A stretch of DNA of 9,774 nucleotides from an uncultured Eubacteriales bacterium (lineage in GTDB: Bacteria > Bacillota > Clostridia > Christensenellales > CAG-138), in assembly GCA_900543475.1 (NCBI GenBank), contig UQRU01000081.1, positions 1 through 9,774 of the forward strand, given 5' to 3'. The notes beneath the pieces were generated by a model that ran no database searches, had not been told where the DNA came from, and saw only the letters and a program-made list of their open reading frames with translations. Shown one piece after another: positions 1-5,005 of the stretch (its first letter is position 1; each line of letters begins with the position of its first letter). Both the position numbers and the translations under genes were made by a program.

Positions 1-523
1 AGTTTACCCGTCCGTTTTCTACATACCACCAGCCGTATGCGTTCTCTGCCAGACCGGTATAAGATTCATCTACATCACCTTCGGTGAGATACCACCAGAT
101 ACCATCAATCTCTTTCAAACCGGTAAAAGCTTCATCCTCTTTGCCGTCATCTTTGCCCGTATCGTCTTTGCCGGTATCTCCTTTACCGTCATCCTTGCCG
201 TTATCTTCTTTTCCAATATCTCCTTTACCGTCATCTTTTCCGGTATCTCCTTTGCCGTCATCCTTGCCGGTATCTTCTTTTCCCTCGCTCTGATTGGTTC
301 CGTTCTCTGCATCATCTTTTCCGGTGTCTTTGATTTCTCCCTGAATATCATCTGATGTTCCGGTTCCGGCAGTGCCTTTTTCTGTTGCGGCAGCCTGGAC
401 CGTTACGGTTCCGTTCTGTACCGAAGCTGCATCTGTCACTTCTGATGCCATGGCCGGAGAAGCCAGTAATCCTGCTGTCAGAACAGCTGTCATAAGTCCG
501 ACACTGAGTTTTTTTAATTTCAT
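1..523 (-). CDS. Secreted Lys/Asp/Gly-repeat protein with wall-binding repeats (partial, 3' end outside window)
   Basis: The first 174 residues are visible, reading leftward off the window. Residues 1-27 form a signal peptide: a KLKK basic start, a hydrophobic core and an AMA-S cleavage site. Residues 28-64 are a Thr/Ala-rich linker. Residues 65-131 are a low-complexity run built on GKDDGKGDT-like units. From residue 132 come aromatic repeats (AFTGL...WWYL, SYTGLAENAYGWWYVENG) of the kind that anchor or space surface proteins in Lachnospiraceae, related to choline/cell-wall-binding repeats. The start is set by GGAGGA at 531-536, seven bases upstream of the ATG. The protein is probably exported and wall-associated. 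No catalytic domain lies in the visible part, so its function is unknown. It lies downstream of the acyltransferase fragment on the same strand and shares its AT-richer composition. Confidence 0.82.
   Translation of the reverse strand, partial: MKLKKLSVGLMTAVLTAGLLASPAMASEVTDAASVQNGTVTVQAAATEKGTAGTGTSDDIQGEIKDTGKDDAENGTNQSEGKEDTGKDDGKGDTGKDDGKGDIGKEDNGKDDGKGDTGKDDTGKDDGKEDEAFTGLKEIDGIWWYLTEGDVDESYTGLAENAYGWWYVENGRVN
131..331 (-). repeat. In-frame tandem coding repeat (about 24-nt periodicity)
   Basis: On the plus strand, variants of ccgtcatccttgccggtatc and tctcctttaccgtcatc recur. On the minus strand they encode alternating GKDDGKGD and TGKDD units. The unit is about 8 codons with point variation between copies. 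It is a coding repeat inside the secreted protein, forming a hydrophilic, probably unstructured spacer. Such arrays commonly change copy number by slippage. Confidence 0.75.
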
Positions 524-548
524 GTTTTGTTCCTCCATTTACTTACAT

Positions 549-584
549 GTACACGCAGACTTTTTCTTTCACAATTCCGTGTAC
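549..584. other. Short inverted repeat upstream of the secreted-protein gene
   Basis: gtacacg (549-555) and cgtgtac (578-584) form a perfect 7-bp inverted repeat around a 22-nt spacer. It lies in the 103-bp gap between the acyltransferase stop and the ATG of the secreted protein. It could be an operator or a weak leader hairpin. No T-tract follows it and no convincing promoter was found, so the role is open. Confidence 0.3.
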
Positions 585-626
585 CTTTGCATTCCAATAT
601 CCCATTTCATATGATCTCACACCTGA

Positions 627-1040
627 TCAGGATGGAATCGCTTTCCTGATGACCGGAATCATCTGCAGGAATCTGACTTCCACAGCGGAGATCAGGAAGA
701 TTGCAATCGTTCCAAAGATCCGGTACTTGATGCTGGTGATTGGAAATATCTGATAGATTGCCACCATCTGTACTAAATAGAAGTGTACCAGATATATACC
801 AAAAGTCAACGATGAAAATGGTGCGGTCAGTTTTGCAAGGCAGCCCAACGCTTTCTCATTTTTTATATTCTTAAAAAACAGAAATATTCCGGTAGAATAC
901 AGAATACACGGAACATTCCGATACTCCTTAAATGTTGTATCCACGGTTCCGTTCTTCAGGGACAGAATCTGTGTTCCCACAAGCATCAAGAGGAAACCTC
1001 CCAAGGCAGCGGCGTAGATAACGCAACGCCATTTTTTCGA
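627..1040 (-). pseudogene. Acyltransferase-3 family membrane protein, C-terminal fragment cut off at a repeat
   Basis: About 137 residues ending at the TGA at 627-629. Hydrophobic stretches alternate with basic loops: AALGGFLLMLVGTQ, ILYSTGIFLFF, then FGIYLVHFYLVQMVAIYQ, then a segment around GTIAIFLISAVEV. The FGIYLVHFYLVQ stretch resembles the late transmembrane segments of acyltransferase family 3 (PF01757, OafA-like O-acetyltransferases of surface polysaccharides), which normally have 330-380 residues and about ten helices. The N-terminal two-thirds is missing. The reading frame stays open to about 1091, but beyond 1040 it reads repeat DNA. No start with a ribosome site exists in the window; the only nearby candidate is a TTG at 1004. 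It is either a truncated pseudogene or an intact gene cut by an assembly join. Confidence 0.65.
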
Positions 1041-1089
1041 CAGCCTGAAGAGCGGGACCCGGGGCCTTTGGCCCCGGGTCCCGCTCTTT
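1033..1089 (-). repeat. 3'-end module copy: long perfect hairpin plus CTGTCGAAAAA tail, at the composition junction
   Basis: The hairpin arms are agcgggacccggggcc (1051-1066) and its exact complement (1070-1085) around a TTT loop. The stem extends outward to 19 bp (1048-1088) and to 23 bp if one bulged T is allowed. On the minus strand the hairpin is followed by CTTCAGGCTGTCGAAAAA (1050 down to 1033). That 18-mer is identical to the sequence at 3478-3495 and sits at the same place relative to a hairpin with the same GGGGCC-3nt-GGCCCC core. It lies beyond the 3' end of the DUF362 gene and directly abuts the truncated acyltransferase. Confidence 0.8.
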
Positions 1090-1279
1090 CAGGACGCTTC
1101 CACAGTTCGCAAAGGTCGCTATGCGTCGCCGCGAAAGCGGCTTCCGTCAACTCCCTTGCGCACTGGGCTTCCGCCTCGCTTCTTCCGCCACTGGCGGCGC
1201 TCGGCTCCGCCCAGCCGCCGCCCCCTCCGTTGGCCGGGCCTTCCCCCAAGCCCGGGAGGAAGCGGGGCAGACGGAAAGG
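1090..1279. other. Gene-free GC-rich spacer downstream of the DUF362 gene
   Basis: I see no credible gene. The stretch holds small hairpins, for example gccgc-GAAA-gcggc at 1128-1141 with a GNRA loop. It also holds two words shared with the repeat region at 3376-3554: ctgggcttccgcc (1163-1175, complement of 3380-3392) and ctcccttgcgc (1151-1161, as at 3529-3539). Open frames crossing it are Ala/Gly/Pro/Arg-rich and lack ribosome sites. It is probably part of the same mosaic repeat family and the 3' untranslated region of the DUF362 transcript. Confidence 0.5.
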
Positions 1280-2413
1280 CTATTTTACCACGATCAGCTC
1301 ATAGTTGCGGCTGCCCAGGCCGATCTTTTCGCCGTGGGCGAGGCAGGTTTTCCACTCGGATTCTGGGGTGGAGTTGACAAAGTGGTCGTGATGGTCCACG
1401 AAATCCGGTTTGGCCATATTATCCGTCAGCTGGCTGTTGGCCATGGGGGTGGCGGCCAGGCAGGCGTCTACGCAGGCCTGATCCAAGGCCAAGGGGTCAA
1501 AGGAGGCAAACATGCCAATGTTGGGCAGGATAGGCGCATCGTTTTCGCAGTGGCAGTCGCAGTTGGGGGACACATCCACCACCAGGGAGATGTGGAAGTT
1601 GGGCCGCCCCGCCACCACGGCCTTAGCATACTCTGCCATGCGGCAATTCAGATCCGCGCTGGCGTTGTCGTTTTCAAAGGCAATGGCGTCGAAATTGCAG
1701 GCTCCCAGGCACCGGCCGCAGCCTACACAGTGGCTGGGATCTACGGACATTTTCCGGGTGGCCTCATTGAATACCAGGCCCTGGTTGGCGCATTCCCGCT
1801 GGCAACGTTTGCAGCCCCGGCAAAGGGCGGGATCGATCTGGGGCTTACCGCTGCTATGCTGGTCCTTTTTGCCCGCCCGGGAGCCGCAGCCCATGCCGAT
1901 GTTTTTGATGGCGCCGCCAAAGCCGGTCATTTCGTGGCCCTTGAAGTGGGATAGGCTGATGAACACGTCCGCATCCATCACAGCTCGGCCGATTTTGGCT
2001 TCTTTTACATATTCCCCGCCGGGTACCGGCACGGAAACGTCATCGGTGCCCTTCAGGCCGTCCGCGATCAGCAGGGGACAGCCCACGGTCATGGGGGTAA
2101 AGCCGTTTTCCCAGGCGCAGGCCAGGTGCTCCAAGGCGTTTTTCCGGCTGCCGGGGTACATGGTGTTGCAGTCTGTCAGGAAGGGATGCCCCCCCAGTTC
2201 CTTTACCACATCCACCACCGCCCGGGCATAATTGGGCCGCAAATAGCTGACATTGCCCAGCTCGCCAAAGTGCATTTTAATGGCTACGAACTTCCCTTCC
2301 ATTTCCAGATCGCCGATACCGGCGGCGGTTATAAGCTTTTTGAGTTTTTGAGGGAGCCCCATACCAAAGGCGATCGTGCGAAAATCGGAGAAATATACCT
2401 TTGCTTTTTCCAT
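1280..2413 (-). CDS. DUF362 domain protein with two [4Fe-4S] ferredoxin motifs
   Basis: The product is 377 aa. Residues about 1-190 are the DUF362 core, with a metal/cofactor-site-like segment SHFKGHEMTGFGGAIKN at 155-171 followed by GMGCGSRAG. Residues 198-239 hold two bacterial ferredoxin motifs, CxxCxxCxxxC at Cys198/201/204/208 and Cys229/232/235/239, enough for two [4Fe-4S] clusters. The C-terminal part carries a compact CDCHC (285-289) and more cysteines. DUF362/ferredoxin proteins are widespread in anaerobes and are thought to be cytosolic electron-transfer or oxidoreductase proteins; the substrate is not established. The chosen ATG lies nine bases after GGAG (2423-2426); in-frame ATGs at 2422 and 2461 lack a spaced ribosome site. 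No signal peptide. It appears monocistronic, with its own promoter and a structured leader. Confidence 0.9.
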   Translation of the reverse strand: MEKAKVYFSDFRTIAFGMGLPQKLKKLITAAGIGDLEMEGKFVAIKMHFGELGNVSYLRPNYARAVVDVVKELGGHPFLTDCNTMYPGSRKNALEHLACAWENGFTPMTVGCPLLIADGLKGTDDVSVPVPGGEYVKEAKIGRAVMDADVFISLSHFKGHEMTGFGGAIKNIGMGCGSRAGKKDQHSSGKPQIDPALCRGCKRCQRECANQGLVFNEATRKMSVDPSHCVGCGRCLGACNFDAIAFENDNASADLNCRMAEYAKAVVAGRPNFHISLVVDVSPNCDCHCENDAPILPNIGMFASFDPLALDQACVDACLAATPMANSQLTDNMAKPDFVDHHDHFVNSTPESEWKTCLAHGEKIGLGSRNYELIVVK

Positions 2414-2439
2414 CCTATTCATCTCCAATCCAAATGATG

Positions 2440-2510
2440 GGCTTTTCACCCGGTTGCCCAAATTTTATAAAACACACGATTGCTTGTTGGGAAGCCTTGG
2501 GTGAAAAACC
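2440..2510 (-). promoter_or_regulatory. Structured 5' leader of the DUF362 gene (12-bp inverted repeat)
   Basis: ggcttttcaccc (2440-2451) pairs with gggtgaaaaacc (2499-2510), all 12 positions with one G-U. It encloses a 47-nt interior in which tttgggc/cttccc-type pairing and the palindrome ttttataaaa (2463-2472) can also form. The region lies between the predicted transcription start near 2528 and the ATG at 2413, so it would be transcribed. It could be a cis-acting RNA or a spaced protein operator. It matches no riboswitch consensus I know. Confidence 0.4.
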
Positions 2511-2534
2511 AAAAAATGAACCATACCTATGTAT

Positions 2535-2564
2535 ATTATTGAATATGATACAGGGCCCTGTCAA
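2535..2564 (-). promoter_or_regulatory. Sigma-A-type promoter for the DUF362 gene
   Basis: Read on the minus strand, a perfect TTGACA (2564-2559) is followed after 18 bp by AATAAT (2540-2535), 5 of 6 matches to the -10 consensus. The start would be near 2528, giving a leader of about 115 nt to the ATG at 2413. Confidence 0.6.
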
Positions 2565-2621
2565 GGGTGGAAATGGCATGGCGCAGGGGGGAATCTTTAC
2601 CCTTTTGCCTCGTTCTATCCG

Positions 2622-2650
2622 TTGCGTCGGGGCTGGTGCGTGGCTACAAT
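2622..2650 (+). promoter_or_regulatory. Sigma-A-type promoter for the alarmone synthetase gene
   Basis: TTGCGT (2622-2627), a 17-bp spacer, then TACAAT (2645-2650). Transcription would start near 2657, leaving a short leader of about 40 nt before AGGAGG (2686-2691) and the ATG at 2698. The promoter is back to back with that of the DUF362 gene. Confidence 0.65.
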
Positions 2651-2697
2651 AAGTATGGAGATATTCCCATAGACCCTATCTTCATAGGAGGATACGT

Positions 2698-3375
2698 ATG
2701 CAACAAACCATAGACCTATCCATATTGCTCCCAGAAAATGCAAATAACACCCTGTTGGAACAGGGGATCGCCCAGTTGCAAGAATATCAGGCCATGCGGC
2801 AGCTCTATAACGGGGCCATCCGGGAGATCACTACCAAGCTGGAAAACTTGGATGATGAATTTAGCACCCGCTATGCCCATAATCCCATCCACCATATGGA
2901 AAGCCGGCTGAAATCCCTAAAAAGCATCGTGGGCAAGCTACAACGCAAAGGCCTCCCGCTAACCCTCGCCAGCGCCCAGGAGGAATTATTTGATATTGCC
3001 GGGGTCCGGGTGATCTGTAACTACATCGATGATATCTACGACTTGGCCAACATGTTGTGTAACCAAGGGGATGTGGCGGTGCTGCGGCGGCGGGATTATA
3101 TTCAGGAACCCAAGCCCAATGGTTATCGAAGCCTTCATCTTACCGTGCGGATTCCGGTTTTCCTTTCCACGGGCAGCGTAGGCGTGCCGGTGGAGATCCA
3201 GATCCGTACCATTGCCATGGACTTTTGGGCCAGCTTGGAGCACCAGCTGCGGTATAAAGCGGAGCATACCGTGCCCCCTTCCCTGCGCGCCCAGCTCAAG
3301 GTCTGCGCGGAGGAAAGCGCGGCGCTGGACCTGCGGATGCAGGAGATCTACCGGCAGCTGTCCAAGGAGGGGTAA
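2698..3375 (+). CDS. Small alarmone synthetase, RelA/SpoT-domain GTP pyrophosphokinase (RelP/YwaC- or RelQ-like)
   Basis: The 225-aa product has only the (p)ppGpp synthetase domain. There is no HD hydrolase, TGS or ACT domain, so it is a small alarmone synthetase and not a long Rel; family members have about 210-230 residues. Visible motifs: HNPIHHMESRLKS (61-73), the FDIAGVRVICNY core with Asp99 (98-109), RDYIQEPKPNGYRSLHL (132-148, substrate binding) and VEIQIRTIAMDFWASLEHQL (165-184) with the conserved Glu166. It transfers pyrophosphate from ATP to GDP/GTP in the cytosol. The KPNGYRSLH and NPIxH wording looks closer to Bacillus YwaC (RelP) than YjbM (RelQ), judged from memory. AGGAGG lies six bases before the ATG. 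It has its own promoter and is convergent with trmO across the repeat element. Synthetases of this class are usually controlled at transcription. Confidence 0.93.
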   Translation: MQQTIDLSILLPENANNTLLEQGIAQLQEYQAMRQLYNGAIREITTKLENLDDEFSTRYAHNPIHHMESRLKSLKSIVGKLQRKGLPLTLASAQEELFDIAGVRVICNYIDDIYDLANMLCNQGDVAVLRRRDYIQEPKPNGYRSLHLTVRIPVFLSTGSVGVPVEIQIRTIAMDFWASLEHQLRYKAEHTVPPSLRAQLKVCAEESAALDLRMQEIYRQLSKEG

Positions 3376-3450
3376 GGCCGGCGGAAGCCCAGCGGGCGCA
3401 GGCTGCCGGGACCTTCCCGGGGGGGCGGCGGGCGCGCCCAGCGCGCACAA

Positions 3451-3480
3451 AGCAAGGCTGGGGCCAAAGGCCCCAGCCTT
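3451..3480. repeat. Palindromic 30-mer, left copy (terminator-like hairpin of the alarmone synthetase gene)
   Basis: agc followed by a perfect 12-bp hairpin: aaggctggggcc (3454-3465), AAA loop, ggccccagcctt (3469-3480). It is identical to 3680-3709. It lies 78 bp beyond the stop codon of the synthetase gene and is followed by CAGGCTGTCGAAAAA. Without a clean T-tract, termination at this hairpin is plausible but unproven. Confidence 0.8.
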
Positions 3481-3487
3481 CAGGCTG

Positions 3488-3517
3488 TCGAAAAAGTGGC
3501 TTGCGCCACTTTTTCGA
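3488..3517. repeat. 13-bp perfect hairpin just inside the CTGTCGAAAAA motif
   Basis: tcgaaaaagtggc (3488-3500) and gccactttttcga (3505-3517) pair perfectly around a TTGC loop. The TCGAAAAA of the conserved tail is itself the left arm. The right arm ends in TTTTTCGA, so the hairpin gives A-rich and T-rich arms at the base on either strand. The same hairpin occurs at 9708-9737. Confidence 0.8.
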
Positions 3518-3523
3518 GGTTTT

Positions 3524-3563
3524 CATAGCTCCCTTGCGCCTACGGCGCGGCCAGGGAGCTATG
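3524..3563. repeat. Nested cruciform hairpin within the element
   Basis: catagctccct (3524-3534) pairs with agggagctatg (3553-3563), 11 bp. It encloses a second hairpin, gcgcc-TAC-ggcgc (3536-3548). The first part of this structure is repeated at the right end of the window, where it is cut at ggccag. Confidence 0.75.
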
Positions 3564-3679
3564 CAAGGAAACCCTTGCTACGCAAGGCTTTTTGCGGATT
3601 TGACGCGCATGTCGCCAAATCCGATCAAAGCCTCCGGGGGCTGCGGCCCCCGAACCCCCGGGGGTTTTTCGACAGACTG

Positions 3680-3709
3680 AGCAAGGCTGGGGCCAAAGGC
3701 CCCAGCCTT
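3680..3709. repeat. Palindromic 30-mer, right copy
   Basis: Exact copy of 3451-3480; the stem is extended here by flanking gc (3681-3682 with 3710-3711), giving 14 bp. Read from trmO (minus strand) it is followed by TCAGTCTGTCGAAAAA, mirroring the arrangement on the other side of the element. Confidence 0.8.
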
Positions 3710-3715
3710 GCTTTG

Positions 3716-3740
3716 GTTTTGCGGCCAAGGGCCGCAAAAC
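3716..3740 (-). terminator. Hairpin downstream of trmO, possible terminator
   Basis: gttttgcggcc (3716-3726), loop AAG, ggccgcaaaac (3730-3740): a perfect 11-bp stem about 46 bp beyond the trmO stop on the minus strand. Its outer pairs are A/T-rich. On the minus strand, CAAAACC follows and there is no long T-run, so strength is uncertain. It occupies the same slot as gcgcgcccagcgcgc (3432-3446) in the opposite arm of the element. Confidence 0.45.
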
Positions 3741-3786
3741 GCCGCCGCCCCCCCGGGGAGGTCCCGGCATAGGCAGGGCCTGGGGG

Positions 3787-4494
3787 CTAGCAGCCAGGCA
3801 GGTTTTCTAAGGCCACCACCTGGCAGACGATCAAGACGCCGTCCCGGACATGGAAGCGCACGTCAAAGCCGGCATATTCGAAGCCGTAGCGAATGGCAGG
3901 GTCGTCCTGGTAGCCGGGGCGGGGGTCCTGGGCCAGGGAGGCGATAAGGGGGGCCTGCTTATCCGGGGGGATCATGGCCAACCATTGCGGGGGAAACTCC
4001 ACGGCCAGGGCATGGCCGTACCGCTCCCCGGCAAAGCCGTCCATTGCATCCGGATGGCAGTCGGTGAAGGAGAGATAGGGCTTGATATCATAGATGGGGG
4101 TGTTGTCCATCAAATCGGCGCCGCCTACCAGCAAGACAATGCCTTGGCCGGGGCGGGGCTCCATGCCCAGGAGCCGCACCGAGGAGAGGCCCAGGGGATT
4201 GGGCCGGAAGGGGGAGCGGGTGGCGAATACCCCCATGCGTTTGTTGCCCCCCAGGCGCGGGGGCTTTACCATGGGGGACCAGCCGGTTTGCCGGATGCCG
4301 GAAAAGCCCCAGATCAGCCACAGGTGGGAATAGCCGGAAAGGCCCCGCAGGGCGTTGGCGTCCCGGAAGGGGGGCTCGAACACGATGGTGGCGCGCTGCT
4401 CCGGCACCAGGCCGCTTTGGCGGGGGATGCCAAACTTGGTGGTAAAATCGCAGTGGAGCCGGGCGATCACCCGAAGGGAGAAGGTATCCTCCAT
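3787..4494 (-). CDS. trmO: tRNA (N6-threonylcarbamoyladenosine(37)-N6)-methyltransferase TrmO
   Basis: The 235-aa product carries the TsaA/YaeB fold: FGIPRQSG (21-28), RATIVFEPPFRDANALRGL (34-52), YSHLWLIWGF (55-64), NKRMGVFATRSPFRPNPLGL (84-103) and DLMDNTPIYDIKPY (127-140). These are the SAM-binding and tRNA-facing motifs of TrmO, which methylates N6 of t6A at position 37 of ANN-decoding tRNAs. The C-terminal segment with DPRPGYQ (190-196) fits the small C-terminal domain; length is normal for the family. AGGAGG (4499-4504) precedes the ATG by four bases. The frame is open further upstream but would overlap the neighbour's 3' end without a ribosome site. It is the last gene of a three-gene minus-strand operon, 31 bp after the C_GCAxxG gene. 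The enzyme acts in the cytosol. Confidence 0.93.
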   Translation of the reverse strand: MEDTFSLRVIARLHCDFTTKFGIPRQSGLVPEQRATIVFEPPFRDANALRGLSGYSHLWLIWGFSGIRQTGWSPMVKPPRLGGNKRMGVFATRSPFRPNPLGLSSVRLLGMEPRPGQGIVLLVGGADLMDNTPIYDIKPYLSFTDCHPDAMDGFAGERYGHALAVEFPPQWLAMIPPDKQAPLIASLAQDPRPGYQDDPAIRYGFEYAGFDVRFHVRDGVLIVCQVVALENLPGC

Positions 4495-4525
4495 AGCGCC
4501 TCCTTTCCGCGGGACAGGGGCCCCG

Positions 4526-4987
4526 CTAATCCTGGCTGGGGCCGGTTTCCGCCAGGAAGGCCTCCAGCCTGGCGGCCGCGTCCCCCACCAGGGCCAGGCA
4601 GGGCCGCTGGGCGTAATACCGGGGGGAGCGGGGCTCCGGGTCCGGGCCGGGGACAGTGGGGATATCCGCCAGCAGCTCCCGGCACAGAATGGCGCCATGG
4701 GCCTGGCCAAAGGCTTCAATCAGGCCCCGGACCTGGGCATAGGTGCGGGCTTTCCCCGCCTGGTCGTCGGGCAGGGAATAGCCCCGGGCATAGCCGGCGA
4801 TCAGGGCCATGGCGCTCACCGCTCCGCAAAGCTCCCGCAGCCGGGCCACCCCGCCCCCCATGCCGGAGCCCAGCCGGGCCGCCTGTTCCTCGGTCATGCC
4901 CAGTTCTTCCTGAAAGGCCACCAGCACCGCTTGGCAGCAATTGTACCCTTTGGAAAAATTCGCCTGGGCTGCTTCCTGTTTTGTCAT
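4526..4987 (-). CDS. C_GCAxxG_C_C family putative redox protein
   Basis: The 153-aa product matches the C_GCAxxG_C_C family (PF09719), small cytosolic proteins of anaerobes with conserved cysteines. Visible landmarks are FSKGYNCCQAVLVAF (11-25), GSGMGGG (40-46), ELCGAVSAMALIAG (52-65), Cys102 in LCREL and Cys130. In this protein the usual GYNCAQA carries a second cysteine (Cys17-Cys18). The family is suspected to bind metal or Fe-S and act in redox chemistry, but no reaction is established. The ATG at 4987 follows AAAGGA with suitable spacing; a TTG six codons upstream is unlikely. It is the middle gene of the operon, 18 bp after the AraC regulator's stop and 31 bp before trmO. No signal peptide or membrane segment. 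Confidence 0.85.
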   Translation of the reverse strand: MTKQEAAQANFSKGYNCCQAVLVAFQEELGMTEEQAARLGSGMGGGVARLRELCGAVSAMALIAGYARGYSLPDDQAGKARTYAQVRGLIEAFGQAHGAILCRELLADIPTVPGPDPEPRSPRYYAQRPCLALVGDAAARLEAFLAETGPSQD

Positions 4988-5005
4988 AGGCAGATCCTTT
5001 CTCAA

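Larger units (their letters stand above)
3404..3769. repeat. Nested composite inverted-repeat element in the convergent intergenic region
   Basis: Three nested levels of symmetry are visible. Outermost, 3404-3431 (tgccgggacct then a CCC-G7-CGGCGG run) is the inverted complement of 3742-3769 at 27 of 28 positions. Inside that is a 30-mer present at 3451-3480 and 3680-3709. Inside that are 11-bp exact terminal inverted repeats, ctgtcgaaaaa (3485-3495) and tttttcgacag (3665-3675). The 3496-3664 interior is packed with hairpins: 3488-3517, 3524-3563, 3595-3623 and 3635-3652. It has no ribosome site and no recognisable protein, and it resembles a BIME- or MITE-like non-coding repeat. It fills nearly all of the space between the 3' ends of the alarmone synthetase and trmO. 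Confidence 0.85.

Noticed and set aside
131..331. Regular short repeats resembling a CRISPR array.
   Set aside because: There are no unique spacers. The repeats are contiguous, imperfect and in frame within a secreted protein with signal peptide and ribosome site.
1121..1954. Long plus-strand open frame (277 codons) opposite the DUF362 gene.
   Set aside because: Gly/Ala/Val-rich with no recognisable domain. It is antisense to a gene with clear family motifs and starts inside repeat DNA without a ribosome site; it is a GC-driven shadow.
3655..3669. ccccc-ggggg-ttttt as an intrinsic terminator.
   Set aside because: The two blocks have no loop. Pairing ggggg with the C-run at 3647-3651 is possible but competes with the 3635-3652 hairpin, and it lies deep inside the repeat rather than after a gene.
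3404..3769. An insertion sequence.
   Set aside because: There is no transposase frame and no clear target-site duplication; the terminal symmetry is mosaic. It is treated as a non-autonomous repeat.
3212..3772. Open frame running from inside the alarmone synthetase gene across the whole repeat element.
   Set aside because: It has no independent start signal. The palindromic GC-rich element is open in several frames on both strands, and the protein is compositionally biased repeat translation.
3850..4989. Long plus-strand open frame (379 codons) opposite trmO and the C_GCAxxG gene.
   Set aside because: Pro/Gly/Arg-rich low complexity that spans two unrelated real genes on the other strand, with no motif of its own.
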